64,000 bases of DNA from Rostratula benghalensis (lineage: Eukaryota; Chordata; Aves; Charadriiformes; Rostratulidae), in the NCBI GenBank assembly GCA_013399305.1, contig VXAI01000067.1, positions 310,001-374,000 on the forward strand. The letters are read 5' to 3'. Below the pieces are notes generated by a model. That model made no database searches, was not told the origin of the DNA, and saw only the letters and a list, made by a program, of their open reading frames with translations. Shown in pieces: positions 38,250-52,084 of the stretch. Position numbers and translations under genes: made by a program. Positions within the stretch are counted from its first letter, which is position 1, and each line of letters opens with the position of its first letter.

Positions 38250-41200
38250 CTGTAGTAGACAAAAGAAATTAAATTTTACCAAAATGTCCAATGCATATAT
38301 TAAGATTTCAGATTTTTAGGCTATAACCTAATGATTTTGTGATTTGCCTAAAAATATTTTAATTCTTTAGTTATTGAAAGGGTGCTTCAATAATAAACTT
38401 CATTTCAAATTCAGACCTCTTAAAAATACATACTGTGACATGATGAAAATCTAAAATGGTTAGCTTGCACTAACACACTTTTTCCCCCTGCAAAACCTCT
38501 CCATGATAAAATCAGCACAAGTATGTTCAAAAATACTATCTCAACAGAACTGCAATTTACAATGAGCTCTACTCATATTTAGGAGATCCCTCTTAGCCTG
38601 ATAGATTATTCTGCATTTTCGCAACTTTGCATAAAAGTCCACTTTTAAATAATTTTATTTTGCCTGACAAAAGTAAGAAGCAGACGGAGCAGAAATTATC
38701 TTCACCTGAACTATTGTTTGAAGTTGTAATCATCTGCATCTTTCTTCCAACCTTACAGTTTTGTTTCTGCCTTTATGACCCATGCAGTGCCCAGCCTTGC
38801 TCAGTGCTCCTCCAGCCCATGCTTCACTACCCAGAGCGAGTGCAGCAGGGCATGGCTGTGAACAGATGTGAGACTTAACGTTACTTCTGGATGTGAGACT
38901 CTAGGTACTGCTAGCCAACCCAGCAGGAAAGGAAAAAATCACCAGTATTACTGTATATTAAAGCATAAGCTACAGCCCTAGAATACAGCAAATCTGCTAT
39001 GGGTTTAGACACATGAGTAAACAAATTTTATTCCACTGGGTAATTAATCACTCATCACTTTGCCTTTTTGGCGCAAGTAAACACTATTTCTTCCCAGAAG
39101 AAAAAGAACAGTTTGAGTTCTCCCTTCATAAATGTACATACTTCTCAAAGCAAAGTTAATTATTTTAGTTGATAATATCAAGTATGTGTTACCCTGTTTC
39201 ATATGACTGCAGAATTTTTTTATAACTCACTCATCTTAGTTTGTTAGGGCAACATTGTAACACTATTCTTGCATTGAAAGGGATAAGCAGATGTTCTTTT
39301 CAGTTTCAAAAAATGAATTTTCTTCATGCTACTTAATCCCTAGTTGACTACTCTTGTTATGTTTTTTGGGTTTTTTTTAAACCCTAATTTTATGCTAGTT
39401 CTGCTCTAATGCCTGTCAGTTTATTTTACTAAGGTCACTCTACTCACATTGACCTTCTAAAAAAATTAATGATTGGCTTGTGGCTAAATCCAAAGGTCTT
39501 GCTTCTTTTTCTGTCCTTCCCGACTTATCAGCTAGTTTGGGACCTTTGGATCATTCTTTATCAACTCAGTTTACATAGTTTTTCTGACTCTGTAAATACT
39601 TCTTTTCCAACTTACTACATATGCTTGATGCTTTATAGGGTCCTGAAAATTGTGCTCACCATCATTTATTCTTAATGCTCTACCATTTTTTAATTTTTTC
39701 TGCTGGACTGCATTTCTTCTGCTCACATTTTTTTCAGTGCAAACATTCTTTCCCATATCTCAAAGGTCTGCTTCTACCTTTCTTAGGGGTAGTTTCTCCA
39801 GGACACAAGCCAATCTTTGTTTAAGTATAATCAAAACAGAAATCCTTTCCTTCTCCTAACTGGCACATTTATGGTCTGAACTCAAAACCTTCACTCCTGG
39901 TAAATAGCATTTCCTTTCCAGCATTCATTGAGTACCAGCCATCTGACCCCCGGACTGCCTGCACCTGGGCCTTGATACCTGCCATGCTATCAATGCACTA
40001 ACCATCTAAAATGCAGTCTAGTGACATCCCCATGCTTCTTTCATCTCTTGACTACTGGGGCACCAGAAAAAAAATATTTCATTTGTATACTTAAAGTGGG
40101 CGCTTACTTGAATTTCTTTGCCTATTTCTTTTTGTTCTCTAACACCCAACACAGACTTCATACAGTTCGTATTTATGGTGTATGGAAGTGTCAGTCCTCA
40201 CAGTTCCCTCTTTGGCATCAAACCGCTTTTTGTACACTAACTAGTTCTTTGTATCTTCTACAGGAAGGGCTTAATCTGCCAGTGTCCATTTTAACAGTGC
40301 ATAAATCAGAGAGCACAACACCAGTAATAAGTATTCAAATGTAAATATAGCCAAGTTCATTCAAATACAAGAAACTTACTTCAACATATGGTTGACTATG
40401 CAGGTACTGAGCTCTTTGGATAAAAAAAAATATTATCAAGATCCTATCATTACTGTTATTACACATAATTGCTAAAGTTATTATAACACCTTGAAAGCTC
40501 GGCTCACTACACAAAACCTTGCCAATTATTTTCAAAATTATGTGCTGATCTACTAAAGACACTTTCTTCCACTGCAAACCTCACCTCAGTATGGAATTTT
40601 AACTTGAAACAGGAGCTTCACATTACTATGGCTGAGATTTGGCCTATGAACATTAACTAGCAGGGTGATTAGATTGTTGGGTTTTTTTAAATGGGACTCT
40701 ATGCTTTTTTTTTTTAATATTTTATCCATCATTTTTTACTGACATAAGGTGCCTTACAGGCTTATATAAAACCATCTCATTCTGATAACTAGGTAATCCA
40801 TTTAAAGCAATGTGGTTCCAGCTAACAAAGAACAATGTTCTAGCCCAACAGCATTTGAGTAAAAAATTCTAGTTTAAAACCACAGAATTAGAAAAAGCAG
40901 CAGAAACCATGCAGTAAAGAGAAGTTATCCTGGAAAAGAAGACCAGCGTTAGTATAAACTCAGATATGTTTTAGGACAGTATGAGGTCTCAACCTCACGT
41001 ATCTTTTTCTGTAACACATATAAAAGAAACAGAAGTCTCAAAGGATTGTACTATTGTGTAAATGTTAATTTCTATCTGTCCAGGACATGAGGTCCTGTCT
41101 TTCAGAGTAGACGTTGGTTAGATTTGTGATGTGGTGCCAAAACAGGCCTGAAGCAATTGAGGGACATGATGTTTAAGGTAAAGGAAGCACTTACCTTTCC

Positions 41201-44200
41201 TTATCAGTATTTCTGCTCTGTTACTGATTAAAGTGAGTTGGTATACAGTATGTGGTGTGAGCTGTTCTTAACATATACAACAGTTTTTACCTATCCTTAC
41301 TTTTACTTTACTCACAGAAACTTACTCTGTTCAACAATACAATTGTGAGTGTCTTCAATTCATTCTAGTGCCTTGTCTAGGATACTGCTTGCTAAATTCC
41401 AACAGTCTACATGCACAAGAAGAGAATTTGCCACAGCAAATCTTATCTGTTAGCTATCAGGAACAACATAGAAGAATCCAGTATGCTTCTTAGAAAGCAA
41501 GTTTCAAAATTCCTGAAGTTCAGAAGTCTGGACCATTCCACTTGGGAAAAATAAATGCACCTTAAAATATTAAAATTACTTTTTTTCCCTCCCTCCTTTA
41601 AGTTCATAATTTTGCTGTCAACTCTGAACTCCAAAACCAGTCAAAATATTTTAAGTAAATTAATTTATTTAATTTAACGTACTTTAATTTGTGACCTATT
41701 TAAGAGCTGACAATCAATGTGCTATTTTCTAAGTCCTTTGAAAGAGATTTTGATTTTAATTAAATAATATAAAATCTTGCTTTATCACTATCCACACTCA
41801 AAAGAAAGATATAATTATATTTAATCCTTTATTCAACCAAACAGGCCACATAAGTAAAATGACAGGAAATTCTTTCTCCCTAATCCCAGTTTCACCAAAC
41901 CTGATCTAAATTTGCTGACAGATTCTACGTGGCTTCTGCCTATTTTATGTTTTATACTTATTGAAGGACAAATAATGTCATTTTCCCCATATGGCAATTA
42001 TGGGTATTTTTTGGAAGATTTTTCTTCTTCCTTGTCAGGACATCTTCACTGTGTGACATGCTGAAGTGCCAAATTCTCCATCAAACTGAATGTAATCTTC
42101 TAAAATGGAGTTTTGACTACAGAACAAAATACTCCTATGAGTACAAGGACTAAGTAAAACTGATTTCCTCTCTTTCTGTGGAGTTAATATGGTAAATGAT
42201 AAATCATAATAATAAACTGAATAGTACTGACTGTAATCAGAGATCAGAATTTATAAGGAATCTCCATTTTGTGGATACAGTGGTATCTAATAGCTCTGCA
42301 ACATTTCTGCTAGGTTGGGGCACTTAAGGGTTTTTTTTCATCCCTATCCGGCTAGCTATTATCACAAAACTTGCAGGAACCTAATACCATTAAGACCTAT
42401 GACCCTTTCTGAAATTTGTCTGAAACTAAGAGGTTCAAATTACAGGGAGGGGAAGGAGAGAGCAGACACAGACATACAAGCATATACACAACCCAGAGCC
42501 ATATAACCTTATGTTCTTACAAAGCAATGTTAAAAATTTCTTTGTCATTAAGAAATCAGGAGATAAAAAAAATTCTCCTGTTTGAAAGCAGGTGATTTAT
42601 GTAGACATTTTCTATATGAACCTTAGGTAGCAATAGCTCAAATTTTTTTAAGATTGTTAGCACACTAGTATGATTAGCTTCTTAGTGTATTTTTTTTTAA
42701 TGCAAACATTGCTCTTTGTATGTTTCTGTTCAAATGTCTTTAAAATTTCATTGCAAAATGCAATCAAATCACATACATAATCAAAATGCATTTCAACATA
42801 TGTAAATCAAAGGAACATATTAATATGTATTTCATTAAATTTCAAGCATGTCTAATAATTTTGGAAATAATTTAACTCCTTTTTTGGCAACCAGGTAGCT
42901 GGTACTGGAAGGATGCAGAGAAACACGGTTATGTATCCTTACTCAAAACAAGGATCATTAACTCAGAAAGGGAAACAGTACAGGTAGTAGAGGTGCATAC
43001 ATGTGAAGGGCAGGACATCAGCCAGCAAGGATATATTTGAATTTGCAATTGAAATAGCAAATACAATGACAGACCTCTGGTGAGGGAATCATTAGATAAA
43101 ACTTTTAACTTAAAAGTAGTCCAAAAAAACTATTTGAAACTCTGAGCAAATAAAATAGCCCTTGTTGATTGAATCCACCTGATTTCAGAAAGATAAGAGT
43201 TTCCACTGTTCTGGATACTCACAAATCATGTTACATTGTAGGAATTGCTGACTTAGTAATTAATTTCTTTTCCTTACAGAGTTTGCAGAAATCCATGTTC
43301 CAACTTGCTACACCATATGTGCACATAAACATAAGTACCAACATACATATAAATATCTGTTTTAATTTTAGATGTCATGCTTCTATTATAGAAAGGTGAC
43401 AGAGCTGAAGAAAGTTCTATGGAGGCAAAGGATTTGGTGATCATAATCCATGACATTTTACACTCAGTCATTTCCAGAGGCAGCGCAGTGCTGACTACTG
43501 AAAAACGCAGGAGGTTCAATGCAGCAAAAGGCACATCCCTTGGTGGGATACATTTCATTCAGACCAGTATTTCCATGTATACAGTAACATGATCTGCCAA
43601 CATTTTCTAGGGTCAGTAGCCTGACAATACTTTCTGTCAGGGTTGCCAAGTGAACTTCGTGGCTCTAGGACATTTGAAATCTCTTGAATCTCAAATACAC
43701 GGTCTTGCAACATAGCCTGTTGTACATTAGCATTTAAAATTTGGAAACTGCTTCACATCTTTCTTGAAGAATATTTATAGAAATTATTAAAATAACTTTG
43801 CTGTGCCCCTGAAATAACAACTGCATCCAGTTTTTGGAGTTAAAGTTGCAGCCACATCACATTAGACATCTGAACAACAGTTTCAAAAATTCTTGCAACT
43901 GCAAGTAAGCTACTGGCCTCCTAATGTGAAGGGGGGTTGCGTGATTTTTGCGGCAATACTTGGCATTTGTTCCATTTGTTTTCTTTCTTGAAAGAGATAG
44001 GAATCCATGGCTTTCTGATAACTTGGAAAAACAAATTTATCCAACCCAAGCTTCCATGAGAGGATGGCCCAATGCACCAAAGTTATTAGACCTCTATTTA
44101 CTTAAGGGAGAATTCTACCAACACCAGCTTTCCTCTGCTTCTCCTTTCTACACTGAAACACTGAATACCTTGAAGAAATTCCCTGAGAACAGGAATAAGC

Positions 44201-45624
44201 CACAGAACCTCAGTCACTCTGTGCAGTTGCTTAAGCTTTTGAACATTCCCTTTGACAGACAAACAATTATTCAATTACTCTTTTCAAGTATATGCATGCA
44301 GTTTTTCTGTGACAGAGGCTGGAGTATCCTTAGACTAAACTAGATGGCAGATCCTGTCTGTTCAGTTTGCTGCTGCTTAGTAAATAAGGCTATGAGAATA
44401 AAGCCTGTTTTTTATGTCCTCCACTTTTTCTAAGAAAACACAGATCTTTGATTAGCACGTTCCATCACTCGATGCTCTTGTTGGCAGCATCTGTGAATGT
44501 TGCTCATACTGTAATGCCTCTTAATAGTTTGCTGTGTATAAGGTTGCCTTGATGGTAGTAACAAATTATACAATAGGCTTTGATTTGAATCTCCTTCAGA
44601 AGATTTCATAAATTCATTGTAAATTTTATGCTGAACCTGATTCAAGCATGGAGTTAGCAGTTCAAAACCAACACTGCATTTGGACACATGAACATCATTT
44701 ACTTTTCCATCACAAGTGGAAAAAAAAAAAAAGGCAAATTCAAAATTTGCTGGAAAGGAGAATTTTAAATTCTCCTCAGGTCAAGGCTCAGCTAAGCTTT
44801 CTGCTTGATCCTTACCCTTTCACCTCCCCTTGGCCACCTCAGTTCTTGACAGCCTCCAGCAGAGAGGAGGGTGCAAGTAGCTTCCTTACAATGACTGGGA
44901 TACCTGTGCCAGCCTAACTATCTGAACTCTGACCTAACTTCTGCTGGTATAGCTCTGGAATGAGTTTGGCTGGTTATCTGTAACGAACTAATAGAATTCA
45001 ACATCTATTTATGGGGTGGAAACATTTTATTGACTCCATGAAAGAGAACCGAGTAAGACTCCCTTTGGAGTTTCTGTTTTAGGAGAAGAGAACATTCCTG
45101 AGCTTTGACAGATCCCTTCCCTGATCTTGAAGAAACACATCTGTTCTGATGAATCCCAACCACGTCCATCCAAGGAAGATGAGGATGGTAGGCTCAGTGC
45201 CAAGAATCTAGTTACCATCCGACACCAAGAATTTCTCACATCACTGTAGAATATTACAGTTTTGTTCCTAGAATTTCATACCGGTTGCTTCTAACACCTC
45301 TGCAACAAAAAGATTAGAAAACCAGTGATTCAAGCAGCTTCAGCTATAAATTCTTTAGCCAGTCATAAATATGCAGAGAGCTAAGTCTAAGCTTACCACT
45401 CAATACAAAGCAGTTTACGATTTTTAACTTCAGTAGCCTAGAAACAAACATGGTATTGTAAAGAGATTTCGTGGGAAAAACTAGTTCTTAGTTGCAAAAT
45501 GTAAATTTCTTGAATTGGGAAGGTTTCATTAAAAGGTTTTAGATCCAACAAATTTAGGCAGAACAGAGGAAAAGTTCCCTTTCCTTCTGCTCCAGTTTTC
45601 CACACATGTTGCTGGGAAGACAGA

Positions 45625-45646
45625 CACTCACAGTTTGTTGTGAGTG
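45625..45646. repeat. Perfect inverted repeat, 8-bp arms
   Basis: CACTCACA - GTTTGT - TGTGAGTG; the arms are exact reverse complements with a six-base loop. Confidence 0.85.
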
Positions 45647-48600
45647 CTACATGTATGCTACAAGCTACCTGGCTTTGCAGCAAAACAGTTACATCCCCAA
45701 CTAGAGCCACTAGAGACTTCTGAAGACCAGGTCCTCTCTCAAGATACCATATATGCTTCTAACTGGGGGGCTAAACTGCTAAGTTATGAAATGCAGGGTG
45801 GAGTAGCTGAGATTCATAGTAATTGTGTACATAGTAATAGTAGTATCATTTCATGTTAGTCCACTACCTCTCATTTTCTGTGAAGTGTAGCAGATTTCCT
45901 GTATGTCTACACTATCAGATACCTATATGTGCAGCGTACAAATCTGGACTCTGTATGTGGTTTTCTGTAACAAGTCATGGCATGTTTATTCACAGCCAGG
46001 TTGCACATTTTTCATCTTTTGTCAAAAAGCAATGTCATCAATGTAAAGTAACATAAAAGAGCTTGTGACAAAGTGCAGCAAAGTAAAGGCACCCTGTAAC
46101 ATCTAGATTTCCTGCTTTTTGGAAGGACCTGGGTAATCCATAAGACAAAAGTTTCTCAGAAATTCCAGGGTCACAGAAATGGTTCACTCACTTAGAAGGA
46201 GACTTTTTTTGGAGGTTGGTGATTGCAAAGTATTTCAGTGAACAGAAATGTCACATCCGCTCCAGATTGGACCAGTAAGTCAGCTCACCTAACTGACCTG
46301 CTAGAAATCCTGACGAATTACAAATTTGTAAGCATCATCCCTCAGATGTAAGGAAAGGTCTGGAAAAAATACCAATAAAGTGCTGAAGTTAGCACAGTTT
46401 CAGTGGTGCCAGAGCATGTATTTCACTGACCTTCATCTCCTGAACCTCTGCCAGACAGGGAGGACAAAAATGGAATGGCTTGAACTCTGCCACGAGTAGG
46501 TTCAGTGATCTCTACACAGACTATGAACTCAGTTCTTACATTTACAAAAATGATTTTGCCTGGTTAATAGACACCTGACAACCCATGTAGAAGTGGGAAG
46601 GGAATAGCAATTTGAGATGTAGCACATAGAGAAGGGAGATCAAGCTGTTGCTTATTTTCTCCTCATTCCCTGCTTTGCATGGGTCCTAATATTGGTACTA
46701 ATATGACCCCTTGATGAGGTAGTTCTACTCAGTGAGTCAGCAGAGAACTCACCCAGCAAAATACAGTTTTTTGCTGTCTTAGTGAGCTGCATCCATCACT
46801 GAAGTGTCAGAAGAGCACGAGAGCTGGAGCAAGGGAGGCAGTAGAGCTATGAGGCCACATAAGGAGAAGAGGGAAGCAGAATCGCCCCTTTTGGCAGTAC
46901 CAATGAATTAGATCAGGTCAACGTGTCTCCTCTGATTGCAACCTTACAGAAACAATGTGGTAATACTGCAAATAAACCTTTAATAACAACTGTAACACTT
47001 GTGAATTTGACAGAAGGGACAGAAAGGATTTTTGAAACTGGAAACTGAGGATTAAAGACTTCAGTTTAGCTGACTGAAAAATATCTGATTAGCCCATCCT
47101 GAAAAATGGGCTTTCAGTGGGAAGGGTCAGGTGAAACAGGTAAGAAAAAAACCAACCCAGCTCACTTGTTACACAGGTTCTCTGAAGCCACAAGTCATCC
47201 ACTCTGAATCCCATCTCAGTAATTAGGTCACTGGTGTTTTGCAGTATGATTATTGTCACTTTAGCCAGATAAAATGGAGGATGTTGCCTTGTACCATTAC
47301 AGTGAGGTCTCACATCAAAAAAATGGAAATGGAAGAGAAAAGAGAGAAGGCTGTCTGCACAGAAAATGCTGCAGCCTGGAACATTCTATGGTTAGCCAGA
47401 GTAAGGACTGCTGGGCTTTCCCACATTCCTCATCCATGTATTTTCTCCTTAAATAACAGTACAAGGAGCTTGAATCTCAATTTAATACAAAGTTCCAGTT
47501 ACTTGTTACCCTCTGGTGACATCTTGTGGATCAAAGCAAGATATCCCTGCCTGCTGGCAAAGCCTGCAAAGCCTCGGGTGTTTGAACCTGCAAAGTGGAG
47601 GTCTCTTTCCAAGGTCTAAGGAGCTTTAGGGCATCCTGCAAGGTTTAGCTTTTCCTTATTTTTTCCTTGATTTTCTGCTCTGTGGATGAGCACTGTAGCA
47701 ACAAGCTCTCTCCCAAGAACTGAAAAAAGAGCTAAGAGGGGAAAAAGCAAATGAGAGAATAGAACACAGAAACTGAGAAAAGAGGAGAGTAGTGAAAAAC
47801 TTTCATGAGCTATATTTTCTATTAATAAAACAGAATCTAATGTCTAGCATGGAGTATAAGCAAGTCTTGAGTAATTAGGATTTCAGAGCTGAAGTCAAGG
47901 GGAACCTATGCACTGCTTGGCATAGTGGCAGGAGCAAGCAAATTATCAGCACCACATCGTCATAGATCATTGTAGCCTGCAAATACTAAGTAACTAACCC
48001 TCCCAGTGTGTCTGCATCCTTCACAGAGGCTGGAACTAAACAATCAGCTCAGATTCAAGTTGTGACAGTAAGAAATGGAAAAGTTAGTAATAGTTTGCAA
48101 AAAATACTAATTTATTTTAGAGGCTTAATTTCAAAATACTTAGGCATTCATTATATAAGTTAAATTTATATAAGTTTACATTATATAATAATTTTATGTA
48201 AGTTTAAGTTACAGCCTCATAATGTAGGAAAAAGTAATTTCTACATAACAAGAAATGTGGTCCCTTGTGATCTCTGCAGACACCTTGAAACATGATCCAT
48301 CCCACACAGAGGATATTTATGCACAGAAAATGCAGAGTCCCATGAATGCCAGCCGTCATGGAGCTATAGCAGAAAGGTATCTGTTTTTCAAGTGTTTTCA
48401 CAAAGCATTAGGAGACTTAAAGCTGAAGATGAGGAGACTGAAAATGGAACATACATGGAAAATCATAAACTCATTAACTGAGCACCCACTGAAACCACAG
48501 TGAGCAGCTGCAGGCTGCATCTTTCTGCTACATAGCCTGTGACTGTGCAGTGGTGCTTGGTGGTGCTTGGGCAGTGCCAAACCTTGGCAAGAGGCCTTCT

Positions 48601-50685
48601 GCAGAGCCAGGCCCATGGGCAACATCCACCATAGGACAGCCCTTCACCAGTTTCTAGCACAGGCTCAAGCACATATGCTTCTTGTAACACTAAACAAGTG
48701 TCAACTTGTAATAGGAAGTCCCATCAGCTCTCTCCAAAACATCTGCATTTAGAGCCATTAATTAGGCAAAAAAAAAAGGAAAGATACAGTATTAAATAGG
48801 ATTTACTGAACTACAAAACCTAGCAAACAACTAAGTTAATAAAAAAACACTCCTTGTCCCTAGTCTAATAATCCTTAAATTCATGCTTCGGTCAGCAAAA
48901 ATATAGAAGCATACTGCAATTTATAGCCAGTGACAGCTGTTTGAGAAAAAAGTATCAATATGCAATATAACATAAGTGTCTATTACATTACTCAAGCACA
49001 AAACAGCCTGCCCGGATTAGTAATTCCCTCAAAAAAAAACCCCTTAAAAAACAGAAAAGCACCAGCTACCTCAAAGTCATGCCACATCCTATGTGATACA
49101 TTATTATGATATATTAACTTCAAATAACATATGAATTAACAGTTAATTGCCTATTAAAACTGATATGGTAACGAGAAATACTTGAACAAACAAAACTGTA
49201 TCTAGCAATGGACTAACACACATTCACCCCTTGAGATTACTGCAGAAAAACAGATTGTCCCAGTGTGCAGCACAGACTAATTCCTAACAGGGCTTTGCTT
49301 TGTATGGTTTTAGAGAACAAAACAAAATTTAGTAATAAATTAAAATATCAGTAAGAAGACTATAGACATAGGTAGGGCTCAGTAAATGTTAGAGAAAATA
49401 CAGAAACTGAAGAAGTGCAGTTTGTTTCAAATTTGTGGGAAAATTTACAAATTAAAAAGAAAAAAAAAAAAAGCCCTGAATAATAAAGCAGTAAAAGGTC
49501 CTTCAAAACACCACTGAGGCCCATTCATGATCAACTAATTGAGGCTTTTAGCTCTCTAGGCTGCCAATCACAATTCCCTACTAAAGCTAGAGAACTAACG
49601 CCACTGCCCATGTAAGAAAGTCAGAGACATACTGAAGAAGAAAAGGTTACATGGGACATCTCTTTGGAAAAGGAGTTGCAGTTGCGTTGCAGGACCACAG
49701 CACAATATTCCTACCTGCTCTTCTGAGCAAGAGGCTGGAATTAGTTATGGTAATTCAGCACTGCTTTGGAAAGACTGGCTGTGAATGTAGCCAAAAGGGT
49801 ATACTAATTTCTCATAATTCTCCCAGGCAGTTACAATCAGATGAAGAAGCTTTCAAAAATGTTCTGTAGCTTTTACAGCTGTGAAATAACTTAAAAAAAA
49901 AAACACCTGAAGCACCAGTTTGAAACAGTAGCTTGGTGACAGAACTGTATAAAACCCTCTAATTTAACCAAATACTAAAGCCTAATGATAGTGAAAATTT
50001 ACCCTAGACACAAACCAGTTAATTTTCACCTGCGCTAGCTCCCTGATGCAGCTCTTCACTCAGTCCCATGAGTTCTAATGCTGGCTCATGGGGAGGAGTG
50101 TGTGAGCAGGAAAGGCAACACTGGCTGTAGGTTACTTGCAATCCACTGGGTTTCAACTGCAGAAGCTGCCTGGGAGGTCTGACCACAGTTAAACATTGCT
50201 CCCCCCAGCTCTGCTTGAACATCCAGCACTTGCATTGCGTTAGAGCTAGCCACAGTGTGCCAAGCAGCAAAGTATCTGGCAAGGGAAACAAAGTCTGCAG
50301 TGACAGAAAGTTTTCCTGGCACATCAATGACCTGAATCAACTCACTCTGCGGTGAGAGTATCATATCTGGCATAAAATGGGAGCAGAAAACCATGAACAA
50401 GAGGGCAGGAAATTGTCCCCTTGGTGACACTTAGCAAAATTTTAAATTAAAAATAATTGTTTAAAAAGAAAGTAAAAGCAGTCCTTATTCACAGTAATGG
50501 CTGCTTAAACTTCATCAATAAAAGCACTGGGACGCTGGGTCCAGAGGGGTGAAATTCTTGAAGTTTGCTTCAAGGCTGCCCAAGCAACTAATGTGTCTTA
50601 GTCTTAGACAAGAGCAAGAGACTGAGACTGTAAATTCCTTTTCTGTATCTAGAATACGATTAAATCTAGGGGTTTTTAATTTAAG

Positions 50686-50706
50686 AATAATAATAATAAT
50701 AATAAT
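50686..50706. repeat. (AAT)7 microsatellite
   Basis: Seven uninterrupted AAT units about 0.9 kb upstream of SLC27A2. Confidence 0.95.
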
Positions 50707-51360
50707 TACATCATAGACCAAACTTTCAGTTGGCTCAGCTACTCTTTACTACCCAGTGAGGAACAGTACCACCACTGGCTTGAGAGGAGGGTAGGAACAT
50801 GTTCTCCAGGGCACCTCATCACTTATATGCCAAAAAGCCTCATCCTAAATTTCTCCTGGAGCTTAGGTGCTTTTGCCTCTGGTGGTTGAAGGTTCAGAAA
50901 TACACGCGCAGACAGCCCATCTCCCACACAGGATGCATTCAGCTTCTGGGAGAGGCACCGGTCCTGATCGCAAAGAAAGATGCCGACCTTCCTCCCTGAA
51001 TCTGCGCGTCTCTTCCGCTGAGCCCAGATCCTGACATAGGAGCCCACAAAGCTGCGACTCCACCTGGGCACCCGCTCTCTGCCGCGCTCCCATTCCCTAC
51101 GGCGGCCATCAGGCAGGCCCTCGAGTTACGGCGGGGAGCAGCGCCCCAAAAATTAGACAGCGCTCCTGGGGGAGTGAACCCCTGCGAGGGCTTGCCGGCA
51201 CCTGAGGCGGGGGCGGCCTGAGGGGGCGTCGCCGCCCGGGGCCGCGAGGAGGCGGGCACGTCCGTCGGCCCCACTCCGTCCCTCACGGGGCGCGAGGCGC
51301 GGCCGTTGGTCCTCCCCCGTCCCTCGCGGGGCACGGGGCGCGAGGCGCGGCCGTTCGTTC

Positions 51361-51384
51361 CACACACACACACACACACACACA
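51361..51384. repeat. (CA)12 microsatellite
   Basis: Twelve CA units inside the first copy of the promoter repeat. Likely polymorphic in length. Confidence 0.95.
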
Positions 51385-51501
51385 CCGGTTCCTCACCGGG
51401 CGCGAGGCGCAGCCGTTACTCGTCCCGCCCCTCTCCGGCGCGAGGCGCAGCCGTTGGTCCTCCCCCGTCCCCTACGGGGCGCGAGGCGCGGCCGTTCGTT
51501 C

Positions 51502-51515
51502 CACACACACACACA
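51502..51515. repeat. (CA)7 microsatellite
   Basis: Seven CA units at the matching position of the second copy of the promoter repeat, showing that the two copies have diverged by ten bases of CA length. Confidence 0.95.
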
Positions 51516-51606
51516 CCGGTTCCTCACCGGGCGCGAGGCGCAGCCGTTACTCGTTCCGCCCCTCTCCGGCGCGAGGCGCAGCCGTTGTGCCCGAGCGCCC
51601 GGCGGC

Positions 51607-52084
51607 ATGCTGCCCGTCCTGTGCAGCGCGCTGGCGGGGCTGCTGCTTCTGCCGCTGCTGCTGCGCCGCGCCTGGCCCTACTTCTTCCAGGACCTACGCT
51701 TCACCCTCACGATGGCTCGGGTAGCCGGGAGAGCGCGGAGGGCTGGAGCCCGACGCCCCGCCACCACCCTACTGGACGTCTTGGGGCAGCGGGCGCGGCG
51801 GACGCCCCACAAGCCGCTGCTGCTGTTCGGCACTGAGGTCTGCACCTACGAGCAAGTGGAGCGGCGGAGCTGCCAGGCGGCGCGGGCGCTACGCGACGCC
51901 GCGGGGCTTAGGACAGGCGGCTGCCTGGCGCTCTTCATGGACAACCGGCCAGCCTACGTCTGGGTCTGGCTGGGCTGCGCCAGGCTGGGTTGCGCCGTGG
52001 CTTGCCTTAACTCCAACATCAGGGCCGCCTCCTTGCTGCGCTGCTTTCAGAGCAGCGCGGCCACCGTGTTGCTGGCAGCCCCAG
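51607..52084 (+). CDS. SLC27A2: SLC27A2 coding exon 1 (residues 1-159, plus one base)
   Basis: Starts [20 protein letters not shown], a membrane anchor, then PYFFQDLRF as in FATP2, and ends LLAAP at CCAG|GTGAGG in phase 1. The exon is very GC-rich and alanine/arginine-rich, unlike the AT-rich later exons, because it lies in the CpG island. The ATG is chosen by alignment with the family N-terminus. Confidence 0.95.

Larger units (their letters stand above)
38250..51049. other. Intergenic sequence between GATM and SLC27A2
   Basis: Nearly 13 kb of AT-rich unique DNA with no accepted gene. Contains a stem-loop at 45625-45646, an (AAT)7 at 50686-50706, A/T-rich palindromic sequence at 48140-48210 and scattered A or T runs. 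The longest open frame (43948-44343, 131 codons) resembles nothing I know and lacks exon context. No CR1 was recognised here. Confidence 0.6.
51291..51586. repeat. GC-rich tandem repeat in the SLC27A2 5' region
   Basis: The 17-mer CGCGAGGCGCRGCCGTT occurs seven times, at 51291, 51339, 51401, 51439, 51480, 51532 and 51570. Its higher-order unit is a near-perfect direct duplication with a shift of 131-141 bp; the shift varies because of an internal CA run. The last copy ends 20 bp before the SLC27A2 ATG, so the array lies in the 5' UTR or core promoter. It also creates long but meaningless open frames on both strands. Confidence 0.9.

Noticed and set aside
43948..44343. 131-codon plus-strand open frame between the two genes
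   Set aside because: No recognisable domain, no CpG-island promoter nearby, and AT-rich composition like its surroundings; a chance frame is likelier.
51306..51836. 176-codon plus-strand frame, and 148-codon minus-strand frame 50939-51385, through the promoter repeat
   Set aside because: They are products of the GC-rich repeat (e.g. recurring NGRASRPV and HTHTHT runs) and of an alternative frame of SLC27A2 exon 1.
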